Assembly (NCBI RefSeq): GCF_900103635.1
Contig: NZ_FMXK01000013.1
Span: 57,419-121,418, forward strand
From: Butyrivibrio sp. INlla18
Lineage (GTDB): Bacteria; Bacillota; Clostridia; Lachnospirales; Lachnospiraceae
Direction of reading: 5' to 3'
DNA: 64,000 bases
Shown: positions 16,060 through 23,633 of the stretch, one piece after another
Layout of the letters: every line of letters starts with the position of its first letter
How positions within the stretch are numbered: the first letter of the stretch is position 1
Made by a program: the position numbers and the translations under genes
The notes under the pieces: model-generated
Databases searched by the model: none
Told to the model about the DNA's origin: nothing
Seen by the model: the letters and a program-made list of their open reading frames with translations, nothing else

Positions 16060-16296
16060 TTATTCATTCTTAGATGCTGACGCATACTCTTCTAATAACT
16101 GCTTCCTAAATTCCCGATCTTTACTAGCCCTTTTTGCATCAGAAACTCGGTCATTATCAAATAACCATTCATATAAATCAAAAACAGTATCAAAACTCTC
16201 ATCCTGTATAACCTGTAAATGCTTCTCAGCATTATATCCTAACACACCCATCTCAATGACCTCCTCTTTATTCGCTGGTCCAATTATGACGCTCAT
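16060..16296 (-). CDS. Small soluble protein of unknown function
   Basis: 78 residues with no family I recognise. It is mainly helical and acidic, with a basic patch (AKRASKDREFRKQ) near the end. It overlaps the upstream membrane-protein gene by four bases (ATGA), so the two are translated together and probably act together. Confidence 0.65.
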   Translation of the reverse strand: MSVIIGPANKEEVIEMGVLGYNAEKHLQVIQDESFDTVFDLYEWLFDNDRVSDAKRASKDREFRKQLLEEYASASKNE

Positions 16297-16547
16297 CCCA
16301 CAATAGACATTATGAAGTTAATGATAACTCCTGCAGAAGCTCCAGCAACACACAACAGGATAACACCGATCACGATACAAACTCTACTTAGAACCTTTCT
16401 CCTTGAATCCTTAGAGAAATGCTTACCAGTAAAAAGAAGGATTCCTCCACCGATAAGTCCGGTAAAAAACGCACCGATTACAAAAGACGCAATGCAAATA
16501 AATACGATTAACGCAATGATCATTGCAAAAAAGAAAACTCCGCCCAT
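16293..16547 (-). CDS. Small two-to-three-helix membrane protein
   Basis: 84 residues: hydrophobic segments at about 5-40 (with a GLIGGG turn) and 58-82, joined by a short basic loop (KHFSKDSRRK). Strong ribosome binding site (AGGAGG) before the ATG. First gene of a two-gene unit with the 78-residue protein. Function unknown. Confidence 0.7.
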   Translation of the reverse strand: MGGVFFFAMIIALIVFICIASFVIGAFFTGLIGGGILLFTGKHFSKDSRRKVLSRVCIVIGVILLCVAGASAGVIINFIMSIVG

Positions 16548-16579
16548 AACTCTTTTTCCTCCTAAAAACTAATAATATA

Positions 16580-17200
16580 TTATTGTCCCCAATTATCTAA
16601 AATATCAAGCATATCCTCGTAGGTATGATACTTCTCAGCATATTGGAGCTTGAATTCATCCACATACTCCGCCACGTGCGCATTGAACTCCTCCTCAGTC
16701 ACAGTCTCGCCCTTCCACTCGTAGGTCAGCGTGTAGGGATAATTCTCATCAGTTGTCATCTTCTCCCAGTCTTCATCGGACACGTACTTAAGGCCAGAAG
16801 CAATTAGCGTAAACTTGCCATCCTTGAGCTCTGTGATCTCCACTGGATAATAGTCCTGATGCCCCGTATCCGTATAAATGAGGCCACCGTACTGAATGTA
16901 CTTGGAACCAATCCTAGAAAAATGCCCCTCGACAACCTGTCCATCATAATATGTCAAAATGTACTCGCCGCCTGCCTCAGTCCCCGAATCGATCAAAAGC
17001 TCCGGCTCAGTATTATCATCAACATATATAAGCGCAAAGGGCATTTCATCTTTCCTAAAATACTCTTCGCCGTACTCAGTCCTGATATATTCCGCATAAG
17101 CGCTAGGCCAGCCTAGTTCCGTATTTACCGGCGCAGGCTCTGCGCACCCTGTTAAAAGAGCTACAGAAAGCGCCGCAATTCCTATATTTACTCTCTTCAT
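16580..17200 (-). CDS. Lipoprotein of unknown function
   Basis: 206 residues with a lipoprotein signal (ALLTGC). The start is set by GGAGG, which lies inside an earlier in-frame ATG (17215), so translation begins at 17200 (MKRVNIG). The mature part is acidic and rich in Tyr, with beta-strand-like segments (ALIYVDDNTEPELLIDSG) of the sort seen in many Lachnospiraceae surface lipoproteins. No function can be assigned. Confidence 0.8.
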   Translation of the reverse strand: MKRVNIGIAALSVALLTGCAEPAPVNTELGWPSAYAEYIRTEYGEEYFRKDEMPFALIYVDDNTEPELLIDSGTEAGGEYILTYYDGQVVEGHFSRIGSKYIQYGGLIYTDTGHQDYYPVEITELKDGKFTLIASGLKYVSDEDWEKMTTDENYPYTLTYEWKGETVTEEEFNAHVAEYVDEFKLQYAEKYHTYEDMLDILDNWGQ

Positions 17201-17259
17201 ATTGTTCCTCCACAAGCGTATCTACAAGTGAAACACATCATCCACCCCCAGATGTTGCA

Positions 17260-17601
17260 TCACTCCCACTTCTTCCAAACATCCGGCTGATAGCCAAGTG
17301 TGGCCTGCCTTCCATTTCTCACAACCGGAGTCTTGATAATATGCTGATTCTCCAGGAGTTTCTCCAGCTTGTCCTCATCAGCAATATATTGTAAAAGAGC
17401 TATAGCGTCCTTATCCTTGGCATTCTCATCTATCATATTTAATAGACCACCACACACAGAAGCTACAGAAGTAAGCTCACCCTTACTCATGCCCTTTTCC
17501 TTCATGTCGATAAACTGAAACTTGATCCCGCGCTCCTTAAAGAAACGCTCTGCCTTCTTGGTATCATTGCACTTCTTAGTGCCAAAAATCTGTATGTTCA
17601 T
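17260..17601 (-). CDS. ArsC/Spx-family thioredoxin-fold protein
   Basis: 113 residues with the ArsC-family pattern: an N-terminal strand and single active Cys (IFGTKKCNDTKKAERFFKERG), then a conserved C-terminal element (IIKTPVVRNGRQATLGY) that carries the family's Arg. It has a single Cys instead of CxxC. It could be an arsenate reductase or, equally likely, a member of unknown role (YffB-like). ATG at 17601 follows GGAGG. A 30-base sequence repeated 1.1 kb away lies directly before the ribosome binding site. Confidence 0.8.
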   Translation of the reverse strand: MNIQIFGTKKCNDTKKAERFFKERGIKFQFIDMKEKGMSKGELTSVASVCGGLLNMIDENAKDKDAIALLQYIADEDKLEKLLENQHIIKTPVVRNGRQATLGYQPDVWKKWE

Positions 17602-17610
17602 CAAACCTCC

Positions 17611-17640
17611 AAATGCTGCCTACTTCCAAAACCGCAAGTA
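17611..17640. repeat. 30-bp direct repeat, left copy
   Basis: Matches 18725-18754 in the same orientation at 28 of 30 positions. The two copies bracket the frameshifted RelA-like gene and the DUF6718-like gene. Confidence 0.8.
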
Positions 17641-17724
17641 TTATTTAACCCAAAATCTACACTCTCTAATATATAGCATTTTACTGTTCGGTCAATAACA
17701 TCTTATCTTTTCCAAATATAACGT

Positions 17725-17738
17725 TCAAAATTGAACAC
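17725..17738. promoter_or_regulatory. Perfect palindrome upstream of the RelA-like promoter
   Basis: GTTCAAAATTGAAC lies four bases before the -35 box of the next promoter. Possible operator or activator site. Confidence 0.35.
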
Positions 17739-17742
17739 AATT

Positions 17743-17771
17743 GAAGTAGTTTAGCCTTTATGGTATATTGA
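17743..17771 (+). promoter_or_regulatory. Promoter of the RelA-like / DUF6718-like unit
   Basis: TTGAAG, 17 bases, TATATT, 28 bases before the ATG of the broken RelA-like gene. Confidence 0.75.
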
Positions 17772-17798
17772 AGCTAATAAAAAACAAGGAAATAAACA

Positions 17799-18421
17799 AT
17801 GGAAACCATTAAACTTCTTGAAAAAGATGGCCTTTCTATCGAAACACTTACATCACTTTCATATAAGACAAGCCTTGATAAAAACTTAAAGAGAAATCTT
17901 CATCATTTTGATAAAGAAACTCTATAAAAGATGTTGATGAAGCAATCTCATTTATGGATAATCAAGGAGAACTTCTTGAAAATTTGGCTATCGATTATAG
18001 GATAAAATCGGAACAATCCGCACATCACAAATATGAACGCTATTATCCTGATACGTTGACAGAAAAAGTCTTTAATGATTTACTAGGATTCAGATCTCTC
18101 TGCGATTCATATTCAGACATACTTGCTCTATCAAATGAAGATAACTTCAGAGTTGCTGATATGACCAAAGGCAAGGCTAATGATGATGGATACAGAGGTG
18201 TTCACGTGTACTTTCAGGTTGACCATTACCATTATCCTATAGAGATACAGTACAATACATATTATGACAGACAATTAAACAACTGGCTCCATTCTTTCCT
18301 GTATAAAAAGGGATATGATAACAGTATCGGAAAAAGAATGCGTCAGGAATATGAACTTGGAAAAATAAAATCCGATATAGATTTTGAGGAGGTGCTAAAA
18401 AATGTGCTATCTAGTTGCTAA
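17799..18421 (+). pseudogene. RelA/SpoT-like nucleotidyltransferase gene broken by a frameshift
   Basis: Reading from the ATG at 17799 gives 42 codons (METIKLLEKDG to HHFDKETL) and then a stop. The same protein continues in another frame from about 17922 (KDVDEAISFMD) to 18421. The break is at ACTCTATAAAAG; removing one TA would restore a single frame. The C-terminal part has RelA/SpoT synthetase features: LLGFRSLCDSYSDI, GYRGVHV and IEIQYNTYYDRQ..W. The intact protein would be about 205 residues, the size of small alarmone-synthetase-like proteins. The ATG at 17954 has no ribosome binding site, so a shortened product is unlikely. A sequencing error is the alternative. Confidence 0.7.
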
Positions 18422-18626
18422 AGATATCAACAAACGCGGCTGTGTTGCTTTTAAAACAAAACATGGTCCTGCACTTGTATCATTAAAAAAAGAACTTATT
18501 GATCAGGTCGGTCTTGATAGAATACAGCTTGTAACAATCAGTAGGCCATCAGCTTATGGTGAATATGAGCCTTACAGTTTTGTAAAAACTGAAGATGAAA
18601 TGAAGGAAGCAGTGCTTCATATGTAA
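18402..18626 (+). CDS. DUF6718-like small protein
   Basis: 74 residues (MCYLVAKDINKRGCVAF, VTISRPSAYGEYEPY), a small conserved protein that I recall as DUF6718; function unknown. Its strong ribosome binding site (GAGGAGGTG) lies within the end of the RelA-like gene, and the two overlap by 20 bases. That arrangement suggests it was translated with the RelA-like protein and may modulate it. Confidence 0.75.
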   Translation: MCYLVAKDINKRGCVAFKTKHGPALVSLKKELIDQVGLDRIQLVTISRPSAYGEYEPYSFVKTEDEMKEAVLHM

Positions 18627-18631
18627 GAATA

Positions 18632-18664
18632 AAGCAGAGACTTTTTTAGTCTCTGCTTTTTTAA
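18632..18664 (+). terminator. Terminator of the RelA-like / DUF6718-like unit
   Basis: AAGCAGAGAC / GTCTCTGCTT stem followed by six T's, starting five bases after the stop codon. Confidence 0.92.
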
Positions 18665-18724
18665 TCTATCCTTTAACCAATTTCCTTATCTAGTAATTGT
18701 TTTTTTGCAAATTATTACACGTCT

Positions 18725-18754
18725 AAATGCTGTCTACTTCCAAAAACGCAAGTA
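18725..18754. repeat. 30-bp direct repeat, right copy
   Basis: Second copy of the sequence at 17611-17640 (28 of 30 identical), just after the stop of the HNH gene on the other strand. Confidence 0.8.
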
Positions 18755-18764
18755 CATCATAACT

Positions 18765-19079
18765 CTAAGGTGTGACCTTGATATTTTTCTCACTCTCCCA
18801 TTCTAATTTGTAATCATTTGCCTCTGAGTAAAACTCAGTCTTAAAAAAAGGATAGTAATCCTCAACAGTTACTATCCTTGAACCCTTTTGCTTATTACAG
18901 TTCTTGCATAATGGCAAAAGATTTCTCTCATCATCACTTCCACCACGATACTTAGGAATATAATGCTCAATCGTCGCCTTTTCAAAAGACAATACTCGTC
19001 CACAACGCGCACACACTCCATCAGTCTTTGCAAGAACTAACCTTTTAATCTCAGCTTTCCTCTGCTTTAGTCCCCTCAT
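18765..19079 (-). CDS. HNH endonuclease
   Basis: 104 residues with a complete HNH nuclease core: CARCGR zinc knuckle (residues about 23-28), EHYIPKYRGGSDDERNLLPLC, then CKNCNKQKGSR. The IEHYIP motif corresponds to the conserved DH/EH catalytic His. GGGGGAT precedes the ATG. Such small stand-alone HNH proteins are found in phage, mobile introns and defence loci. Here nothing else phage-like adjoins it. Confidence 0.88.
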   Translation of the reverse strand: MRGLKQRKAEIKRLVLAKTDGVCARCGRVLSFEKATIEHYIPKYRGGSDDERNLLPLCKNCNKQKGSRIVTVEDYYPFFKTEFYSEANDYKLEWESEKNIKVTP

Positions 19080-19102
19080 GCATATCCCCCAAATGCATAA
19101 TC

Positions 19103-19321
19103 TCAGTAAATCTTATCTATGTCACAACTGATTCCATACTCTTCCTTGAACTTATACAGATCCTCAGAATCCCTGATCAGCATAACTTCCTCAAAGGCCC
19201 CAGTATGGATGTCCTGAAATCCAGCAACTTGCTCCCCATTGCAAATGCTTGCCTTGATCACTGGCTTCTTGTCACCCTTGTCATAGGTTTTCTTTTCTGT
19301 TTTCTTTTTAAAAAACATCAT
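19103..19321 (-). CDS. Conserved small protein of unknown function
   Basis: 72 residues: a basic N-terminus (FFKKKTEKKTYDKGDKK) then a conserved block with SICNGEQVAGFQDIHTG and EVMLIRDSEDLYKFKEEYGI. I recall this as a widespread unassigned Firmicutes family, sometimes misnamed aspartate dehydrogenase. It overlaps the upstream gene by four bases and is the third gene of the DUF3791 unit. Confidence 0.7.
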   Translation of the reverse strand: MMFFKKKTEKKTYDKGDKKPVIKASICNGEQVAGFQDIHTGAFEEVMLIRDSEDLYKFKEEYGISCDIDKIY

Positions 19322-19545
19322 TTTTCAAAGAGCTCCGGCTCTGTCTCTTTTAATAAATCAGCAAGCACCTTATAATCCAGATACTGCATACCCTCGTTAC
19401 CTTGATTTATTTTGTTAGAAAGCTTGCTCCCATAATATATAGCCATAGCTTTCTCCAAAGATATGCCATTTTCCTCAGCTATATATGAAATCAACCTTTC
19501 TTCCAAATTTTCCTGATATACTTGTTCCAATGCTCTATCGTCCAT
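19318..19545 (-). CDS. Small helical protein, partner of DUF3791
   Basis: 75 residues, acidic and helical (LISYIAEENGISLEKAMAIYYGSKL, YLDYKVLADLLKETEPELFE). I recall proteins of this kind next to DUF3791 and DUF3990 genes in toxin-antitoxin-like loci of Clostridia. GAGGTCAAATA provides the ribosome binding site. The ADP-ribosyltransferase-like DUF3990 toxin that normally accompanies them is not here. Confidence 0.6.
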   Translation of the reverse strand: MDDRALEQVYQENLEERLISYIAEENGISLEKAMAIYYGSKLSNKINQGNEGMQYLDYKVLADLLKETEPELFEK

Positions 19546-19569
19546 TATTTGACCTCATACGAAGAGGCA

Positions 19570-19785
19570 TCATATTTTCACCCCTCTTGCATTCAAATAG
19601 TCTGTAATATCATCAATAATATATGAAGTACTCTGTGTATGAATAATATCAAAGTGCTTCACCAAATAATTGTTGATGCAGTCAACGCTGCTAAGTAATG
19701 AATAAACCTCCGATGGAAGCTTTCCCCATTTATTAGCACAAGCGTGAATCATATATATTACAAATGAGAATGATTCTTGATTCAT
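19570..19785 (-). CDS. DUF3791 family protein
   Basis: 71 residues matching the DUF3791 pattern (FVIYMIHACANKWGKLPSEVYSLL, CINNYLVKHFDIIHTQSTSYIIDDI). These short proteins occur in operons with DUF3990 toxins and are thought to be antitoxin-like. AGGAGAG lies before the ATG. First gene of a three-gene minus-strand unit. Confidence 0.78.
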   Translation of the reverse strand: MNQESFSFVIYMIHACANKWGKLPSEVYSLLSSVDCINNYLVKHFDIIHTQSTSYIIDDITDYLNARGVKI

Positions 19786-19826
19786 CTATCTATTCTCTCC
19801 TATACCTGTTATTAACTACTATACTA

Positions 19827-20129
19827 TCATATCTCATAATCCAAACAACTTCTAACTTCTGTAAAAGGTCTAACATCCCTATCAGCAACCTCCACATGAG
19901 CTGGATGAGTTGCATAGTTCTTAAGGGCATCCTCATTTTCAAAGGTTGAATCAAGCATAAGGTCAGCATTAGATGATGCTAGTCCGTTAGTGACAACCTT
20001 TATATCAATAAGTCCCGGTATCTTTCCCTTCAAGCCCTCAAGGCCATCCTTGATCCCCTGCTTGATCTTAACCTTGTCATCAGCTGTAAGTTCAGATTTT
20101 AAAGTCCAAATAATCACGTGTTTAACCAT
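19827..20129 (-). CDS. Dabb (stress-responsive alpha/beta barrel) protein
   Basis: 100 residues with the Dabb fold pattern: MVKHVIIWTLK at the start, a central PGLIDIKV strand, and DLMLDSTFENEDALKNYATHPAHVEV. Such proteins form dimeric ferredoxin-like barrels; most have no known reaction. I choose the ATG at 20129, eight bases after GGAGG, over that at 20144. It directly follows the DUF6485-like gene. Confidence 0.88.
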   Translation of the reverse strand: MVKHVIIWTLKSELTADDKVKIKQGIKDGLEGLKGKIPGLIDIKVVTNGLASSNADLMLDSTFENEDALKNYATHPAHVEVADRDVRPFTEVRSCLDYEI

Positions 20130-20144
20130 TTTCATACCCTCCAA

Positions 20145-20396
20145 TTATTCTGATTTAGTTTCATCCAAGCTATTCATAAGAGCTGCAAAATCCTCAAAGT
20201 ACCAATCCTTTGTTGGCTTTACTCCTCCAGCTTTTTTGAAAAAGCAGCTTGGTATCTCGCGCTGTGCTAAATTCTTGGAAATACAGGGAGTACATCCCTT
20301 ATCATGATTTGTTGGATGACATGGACAAGCCGTGTCTGTACATGTACAAAATGGTACTGAAGATTTAGTTTCTATCATAGTTTTATCATCCTTCAT
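20145..20396 (-). CDS. DUF6485-like cysteine-rich protein
   Basis: About 83 residues, with six Cys in CTCTDTACPCHPTNHDKGCTPC and another in PSCFF, the pattern of the DUF6485 family and probably a metal-binding knuckle. The start is uncertain: the ATG at 20426 has no ribosome binding site, while that at 20396 lies behind AAAAGG and that at 20378 behind AAGGA. It is paired with the Dabb gene 15 bases downstream. Role unknown. Confidence 0.68.
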   Translation of the reverse strand: MKDDKTMIETKSSVPFCTCTDTACPCHPTNHDKGCTPCISKNLAQREIPSCFFKKAGGVKPTKDWYFEDFAALMNSLDETKSE

Positions 20397-20511
20397 TGGC
20401 ATTAACCTTTTAGTAAATGATAACATTTAGCATTTCATTTTGCATTCCATTATCAACAATTTTATCCTACCATCTGTTTATTGTGTATAATCACATCCAG
20501 AGGTAAATTTT

Positions 20512-21072
20512 ATGAAAAAATTCTTCAAAAACCTATTAGCCATTAGCGGCATCCTACTGGCGCTATATCTCCTGGTTCAGGGGAGCCTCAGATTATTTGA
20601 TCTACAGCTTAGAGCCTGGATAAATGTATGGTGGCTTGGTATCACAGCATTAGTGTTCATCTTAGGAATACTGCAGCAGATCTTCAAGATCAAAAACATC
20701 AAATTAAAAATCGGCTCCATTGTGGCCATAATTGCTGCAATAGTTCTTTTCCTAAAAACACGCCTTGGCCTTCTACTACTCATGACTGCATGGGTTATTC
20801 CCCACGAAGAACAGGTCGCAATTATTGACGGTTACAAATTTATAGGATATGTAGATGATTCCTGGGATACATTCATCGACTTTTATGACTACAAGAATAC
20901 CTTCGTTTCTGGCGCCACACTTAGATTCACTGCCCTTGGCTATAACACTGATGAGGAGAGCGGCAAAAAGAGATATTATGACGAACTGAGATACATTGAT
21001 CATCTAGAAGACATCTACGAATATAAACAGGGATACTTCACTGAGAAGGATCTGACAAAAGAATCTAAATAA
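20512..21072 (+). CDS. Membrane protein of unknown function
   Basis: 186 residues: three hydrophobic segments at about 8-27, 38-58 and 66-92, then an 85-residue soluble tail rich in Tyr and Asp. The ribosome binding site GAGGTAAAT is moderate. No family recognised. It stands alone, on the strand opposite to its neighbours. Confidence 0.75.
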   Translation: MKKFFKNLLAISGILLALYLLVQGSLRLFDLQLRAWINVWWLGITALVFILGILQQIFKIKNIKLKIGSIVAIIAAIVLFLKTRLGLLLLMTAWVIPHEEQVAIIDGYKFIGYVDDSWDTFIDFYDYKNTFVSGATLRFTALGYNTDEESGKKRYYDELRYIDHLEDIYEYKQGYFTEKDLTKESK

Positions 21073-21130
21073 GTAGATCCAATTATTGTGATAAAATGGA
21101 TACTGATTTTGCATTACAAAGGAGAGAGAT

Positions 21131-21319
21131 ATGAAAAAACGTAACTTAATAGCACTTACATGCATGGCAATGCTCTTAATGGGCTGCGGCAAGGAACAGT
21201 TACAGCCATCAACTAATGAGCCTGGGCCAAGAAATATTTCGACTGTAGATTCAACAACTGAAGTTTCAACAGAAGCAAATCTTCGTCCTTCACTTCTCCC
21301 AGAACAAAAGACCGCCTAA
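21131..21319 (+). CDS. Very short lipoprotein
   Basis: 62 residues with a clear lipoprotein signal (LLMGC, Cys near 20) and a Thr/Ser-rich tail of about 40 residues. AAAGGAGAG precedes the ATG. Its stop codon sits in the loop of its own terminator. It may be the N-terminal remnant of a longer lipoprotein or a genuine small one. Confidence 0.65.
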   Translation: MKKRNLIALTCMAMLLMGCGKEQLQPSTNEPGPRNISTVDSTTEVSTEANLRPSLLPEQKTA

Positions 21320-21340
21320 ATAGCGGTCTTAATATTTTTT
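21308..21340 (+). terminator. Terminator overlapping the small lipoprotein stop codon
   Basis: AAGACCGC / GCGGTCTT with a seven-base loop that contains the TAA stop, followed by a run of T's. Confidence 0.85.
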
Positions 21341-21622
21341 GAATAGATCAGTATGTGTTCCAGTCCTTACAGCAGTAAGTACAAGATTGCCTTCATCTTT
21401 ACCGTAGATAAGTAACCAGTCAGGCTGTATATGGCATTCATTAAACCCTTCATAGTCGCCATGTAAAGGGTGATCAAGATACTTAGCATCTAGCGTATGT
21501 CCTAATTGTAATTCGTCAATGACATACTCTAGTTGTTCCAAGTTCAAGCCACGCTTCTTAGCAAGTTTGTAGTCTTTCTTAAACTTAGTAGTAGATTTTA
21601 ATTCATATTTATACTCACTCAT
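21329..21622 (-). CDS. yafQ: YafQ-type mRNA interferase toxin
   Basis: 97 residues of the RelE superfamily, YafQ branch: KFKKDYKLAKKRGLNLEQLE at the start, the central DHPLHGDYEGFNECHIQPDWLLIY block, and RTGTHTDLF at the end, which holds the conserved His and Phe. Toxins of this branch cleave mRNA on the ribosome. It overlaps the antitoxin gene by four bases (ATGA). Confidence 0.93.
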   Translation of the reverse strand: MSEYKYELKSTTKFKKDYKLAKKRGLNLEQLEYVIDELQLGHTLDAKYLDHPLHGDYEGFNECHIQPDWLLIYGKDEGNLVLTAVRTGTHTDLFKKY

Positions 21623-21912
21623 TCTGCATCAAGCTCATCAAACAGTTCTTTTGCAGAGCTGTATGCCTTAGCTTCAACCTTTCCTGACATTATATCTTTG
21701 GCTTCATTAAAAGCTGCTAATGTTTCCTTATTATACTTTGGAACTCTTACATCAAACGGGATTCCGCCTTCCATTAATGACTTCTCAAAGAAAATATTTA
21801 CTGCTTCCGCTAAAGTCATGCCAAGATTACCATAAAGTTCCTCAAGGCTTGTTTTCTTTTGTTTATTCATTCTCATGTTAAAATTTGTATCTTTAACCAA
21901 TGTAGCTGACAT
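21619..21912 (-). CDS. dinJ: DinJ/RelB-type antitoxin
   Basis: 97 residues: an N-terminal ribbon-helix-helix (NFNMRMNKQKKTSLEELYGNLGMTLAEAVNIFF) and a flexible tail (FDVRVPKYNKETLAAFNEAKDIMSGK) that wraps the toxin. ATG at 21912 lies eight bases after AGGAGG; the earlier GTG at 21921 falls in that ribosome binding site. With yafQ it forms a complete type II module that should repress its own promoter. Confidence 0.93.
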   Translation of the reverse strand: MSATLVKDTNFNMRMNKQKKTSLEELYGNLGMTLAEAVNIFFEKSLMEGGIPFDVRVPKYNKETLAAFNEAKDIMSGKVEAKAYSSAKELFDELDAE

Positions 21913-22048
21913 AATTATCACCTCCTAAGATAATAATATCATTATGTATCACTTTTGCAATACATTGTTTTACATTTAATAAAAATGTCAGATTTAGTGC
22001 AACGGGAATCAAGGTGTTGCACTTACCTTGCAAATCTTCCTAAAATTT

Positions 22049-22786
22049 TTAGTCATCACTCAATAATCTTTTCAGCAGCTGTTCTTTATTTTCCACAAAC
22101 ATCTTTGTAACCTGATAACTATCAGTATCCTCGTACTCTATCGGATGTATCTGTCCATCATCAAAGCTCAGGATCTCAGCTCCAGGTATACCAAGTAGAA
22201 TGGGCGAATGTGTCACCATAATAAACTGAGAATCTTCCTTTGCACAATTTACGATTTCCAAAAGGAGTGTCAGCTGTCTTTGAAGAGAAAGAGCTGCTTC
22301 TGGCTCGTCCAAAAGATATAAGCCATGACCTTTAAAATTGCTCTGAACAAGTTGCAAAAAGCTTTCTCCATGAGAGCGCTCATGAAAATGTTCCTGTCTA
22401 CCTCTAGGATCTTCTCTGCTATACATTTCTTCGGCCGTTGCAACATTATAAAAGCTCTCAGCCCTTAGGAAATATCCCCAGCCAGGCTTATTATAACCTC
22501 TAGATAATCTAATAGCATCGCACAATTCTGAATGAGAATCATAGGTTGAAAAGCTATAATTCTTGGTCCCTCCTTCAGGATTAAAGCCATAGCTGACAGC
22601 AATTGCTTCAAGCATAGTAGACTTGCCGCTGCCATTTTCTCCCACAAATATCGTGATATTCTTATTAAAAGAAAGATACTCCAAATCCCTAAATGCATCT
22701 ATATTCCGCAAATAGCTAAATCTGTCTATCTTGTCCCACTCAATCTTAACCCCTTGAATCGGTAAGCTGTTGTCCTCTCCTATCAC
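22049..22786 (-). CDS. AAA/SMC-like ATPase of the predicted-ATPase (AAA15) type
   Basis: 245 residues with Walker A GENGSGKST (about 48-56), an SHGESFLQ signature, Walker B LYLLDEPEAALS, and H-loop THSPILLG. This is the compact architecture of stand-alone ABC/SMC-like ATPases. Proteins of this kind act in defence systems and in DNA repair, but no nuclease partner adjoins it. It starts with GTG, overlaps the YccF gene by four bases, and has AGAGAGG as ribosome binding site. Confidence 0.85.
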   Translation of the reverse strand: MIGEDNSLPIQGVKIEWDKIDRFSYLRNIDAFRDLEYLSFNKNITIFVGENGSGKSTMLEAIAVSYGFNPEGGTKNYSFSTYDSHSELCDAIRLSRGYNKPGWGYFLRAESFYNVATAEEMYSREDPRGRQEHFHERSHGESFLQLVQSNFKGHGLYLLDEPEAALSLQRQLTLLLEIVNCAKEDSQFIMVTHSPILLGIPGAEILSFDDGQIHPIEYEDTDSYQVTKMFVENKEQLLKRLLSDD

Positions 22787-23160
22787 GCAATAATCCTCTC
22801 TCGTACAATCCTAGCCCCAAATGGAAACAAAGAAAGCTTGGCAATCTTGAAAAACTGCTTACCAAAAGGAATTCCAATAATAGTAATGCAAAGAATACAT
22901 CCAATAAATAGATTAGCTAAAGCAAGTTCTAGTCCGGAAACAAATAGCCATATGATATTCAGTAAAAAAGACACTGCTCCACCTTCATCTACTACCTCTT
23001 TTCCAAATGGATTAAGTGATAAAGATGACATCTTAAAGCATTGCAGCCCCACAGGAATGCCCACTACTGTGATACACCAAAATACTCCTGCAATCCACCA
23101 GCCGATGGCACTTAATAAGCCACCACATATTATCCATATAAGATTTCCAATAAAGTTCAT
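22783..23160 (-). CDS. YccF-family inner membrane protein
   Basis: 125 residues with two repeated YccF (DUF307) units, each a Gly/Trp-rich helix followed by CITVVGIPVGLQCFKMSSLSL or CITIIGIPFGKQFFKIAKLSL. Four hydrophobic segments. The conserved GIP.G..cfk..... .. pattern is diagnostic for the family, whose function is unknown. First gene of a pair with the ATPase. Confidence 0.9.
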   Translation of the reverse strand: MNFIGNLIWIICGGLLSAIGWWIAGVFWCITVVGIPVGLQCFKMSSLSLNPFGKEVVDEGGAVSFLLNIIWLFVSGLELALANLFIGCILCITIIGIPFGKQFFKIAKLSLFPFGARIVRERIIA

Positions 23161-23174
23161 GATTTAATCCCCCT

Positions 23175-23507
23175 TTAACTCTCCAGGTAACGCACTTCCT
23201 TACTATGGCTCTTGGCATACTCAATCTCTGACCTAGTACTGTCACCGATATAACCACCAACATTGATAACATAAATAGAATCAGCCATATCTATCTTGCG
23301 CTTGTGCATATCATCAAGCATTTCCTTGGTCTTGGTGAGAGTTCCTTCGTCCATATTCTCCCAGACTTCCCTGTCTCCTGAATGTCCAAAGAGACCAACG
23401 CTGATCACTATATTACCTTCCAATGTAAGTCTCTTCTGAGCTTCCATGAATTCATCTTTGAAGCGGGTGCTACCGCATAATGTTACAACTGGATAATTTC
23501 CAACCAT
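23175..23507 (-). CDS. Nucleoside 2-deoxyribosyltransferase-like protein
   Basis: 110 residues with the pattern VTLCGSTRFKDEF, DMADSIYVINVGGYIGDSTRSEIEYA. This resembles the nucleoside-deoxyribosyltransferase superfamily, including short members of unknown substrate (DUF4406-like). GDSTRSEIEYA contains the usual acidic residue. ATG at 23507 follows AAGGTG; the GTG at 23516 is inside the ribosome binding site. It is followed after 14 bases by the YccF and ATPase genes. Confidence 0.75.
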   Translation of the reverse strand: MVGNYPVVTLCGSTRFKDEFMEAQKRLTLEGNIVISVGLFGHSGDREVWENMDEGTLTKTKEMLDDMHKRKIDMADSIYVINVGGYIGDSTRSEIEYAKSHSKEVRYLES

Positions 23508-23633
23508 ACTTTTCACCTTATTATGTTTATCAAATCTTAGATAATGCCCCTACAATCAATGATAACATTAATACTATTTCCTGTGACATAGGAAAAGAGC
23601 TATCTATAGCGATAGCTCTCCTAAATCAAAAAA

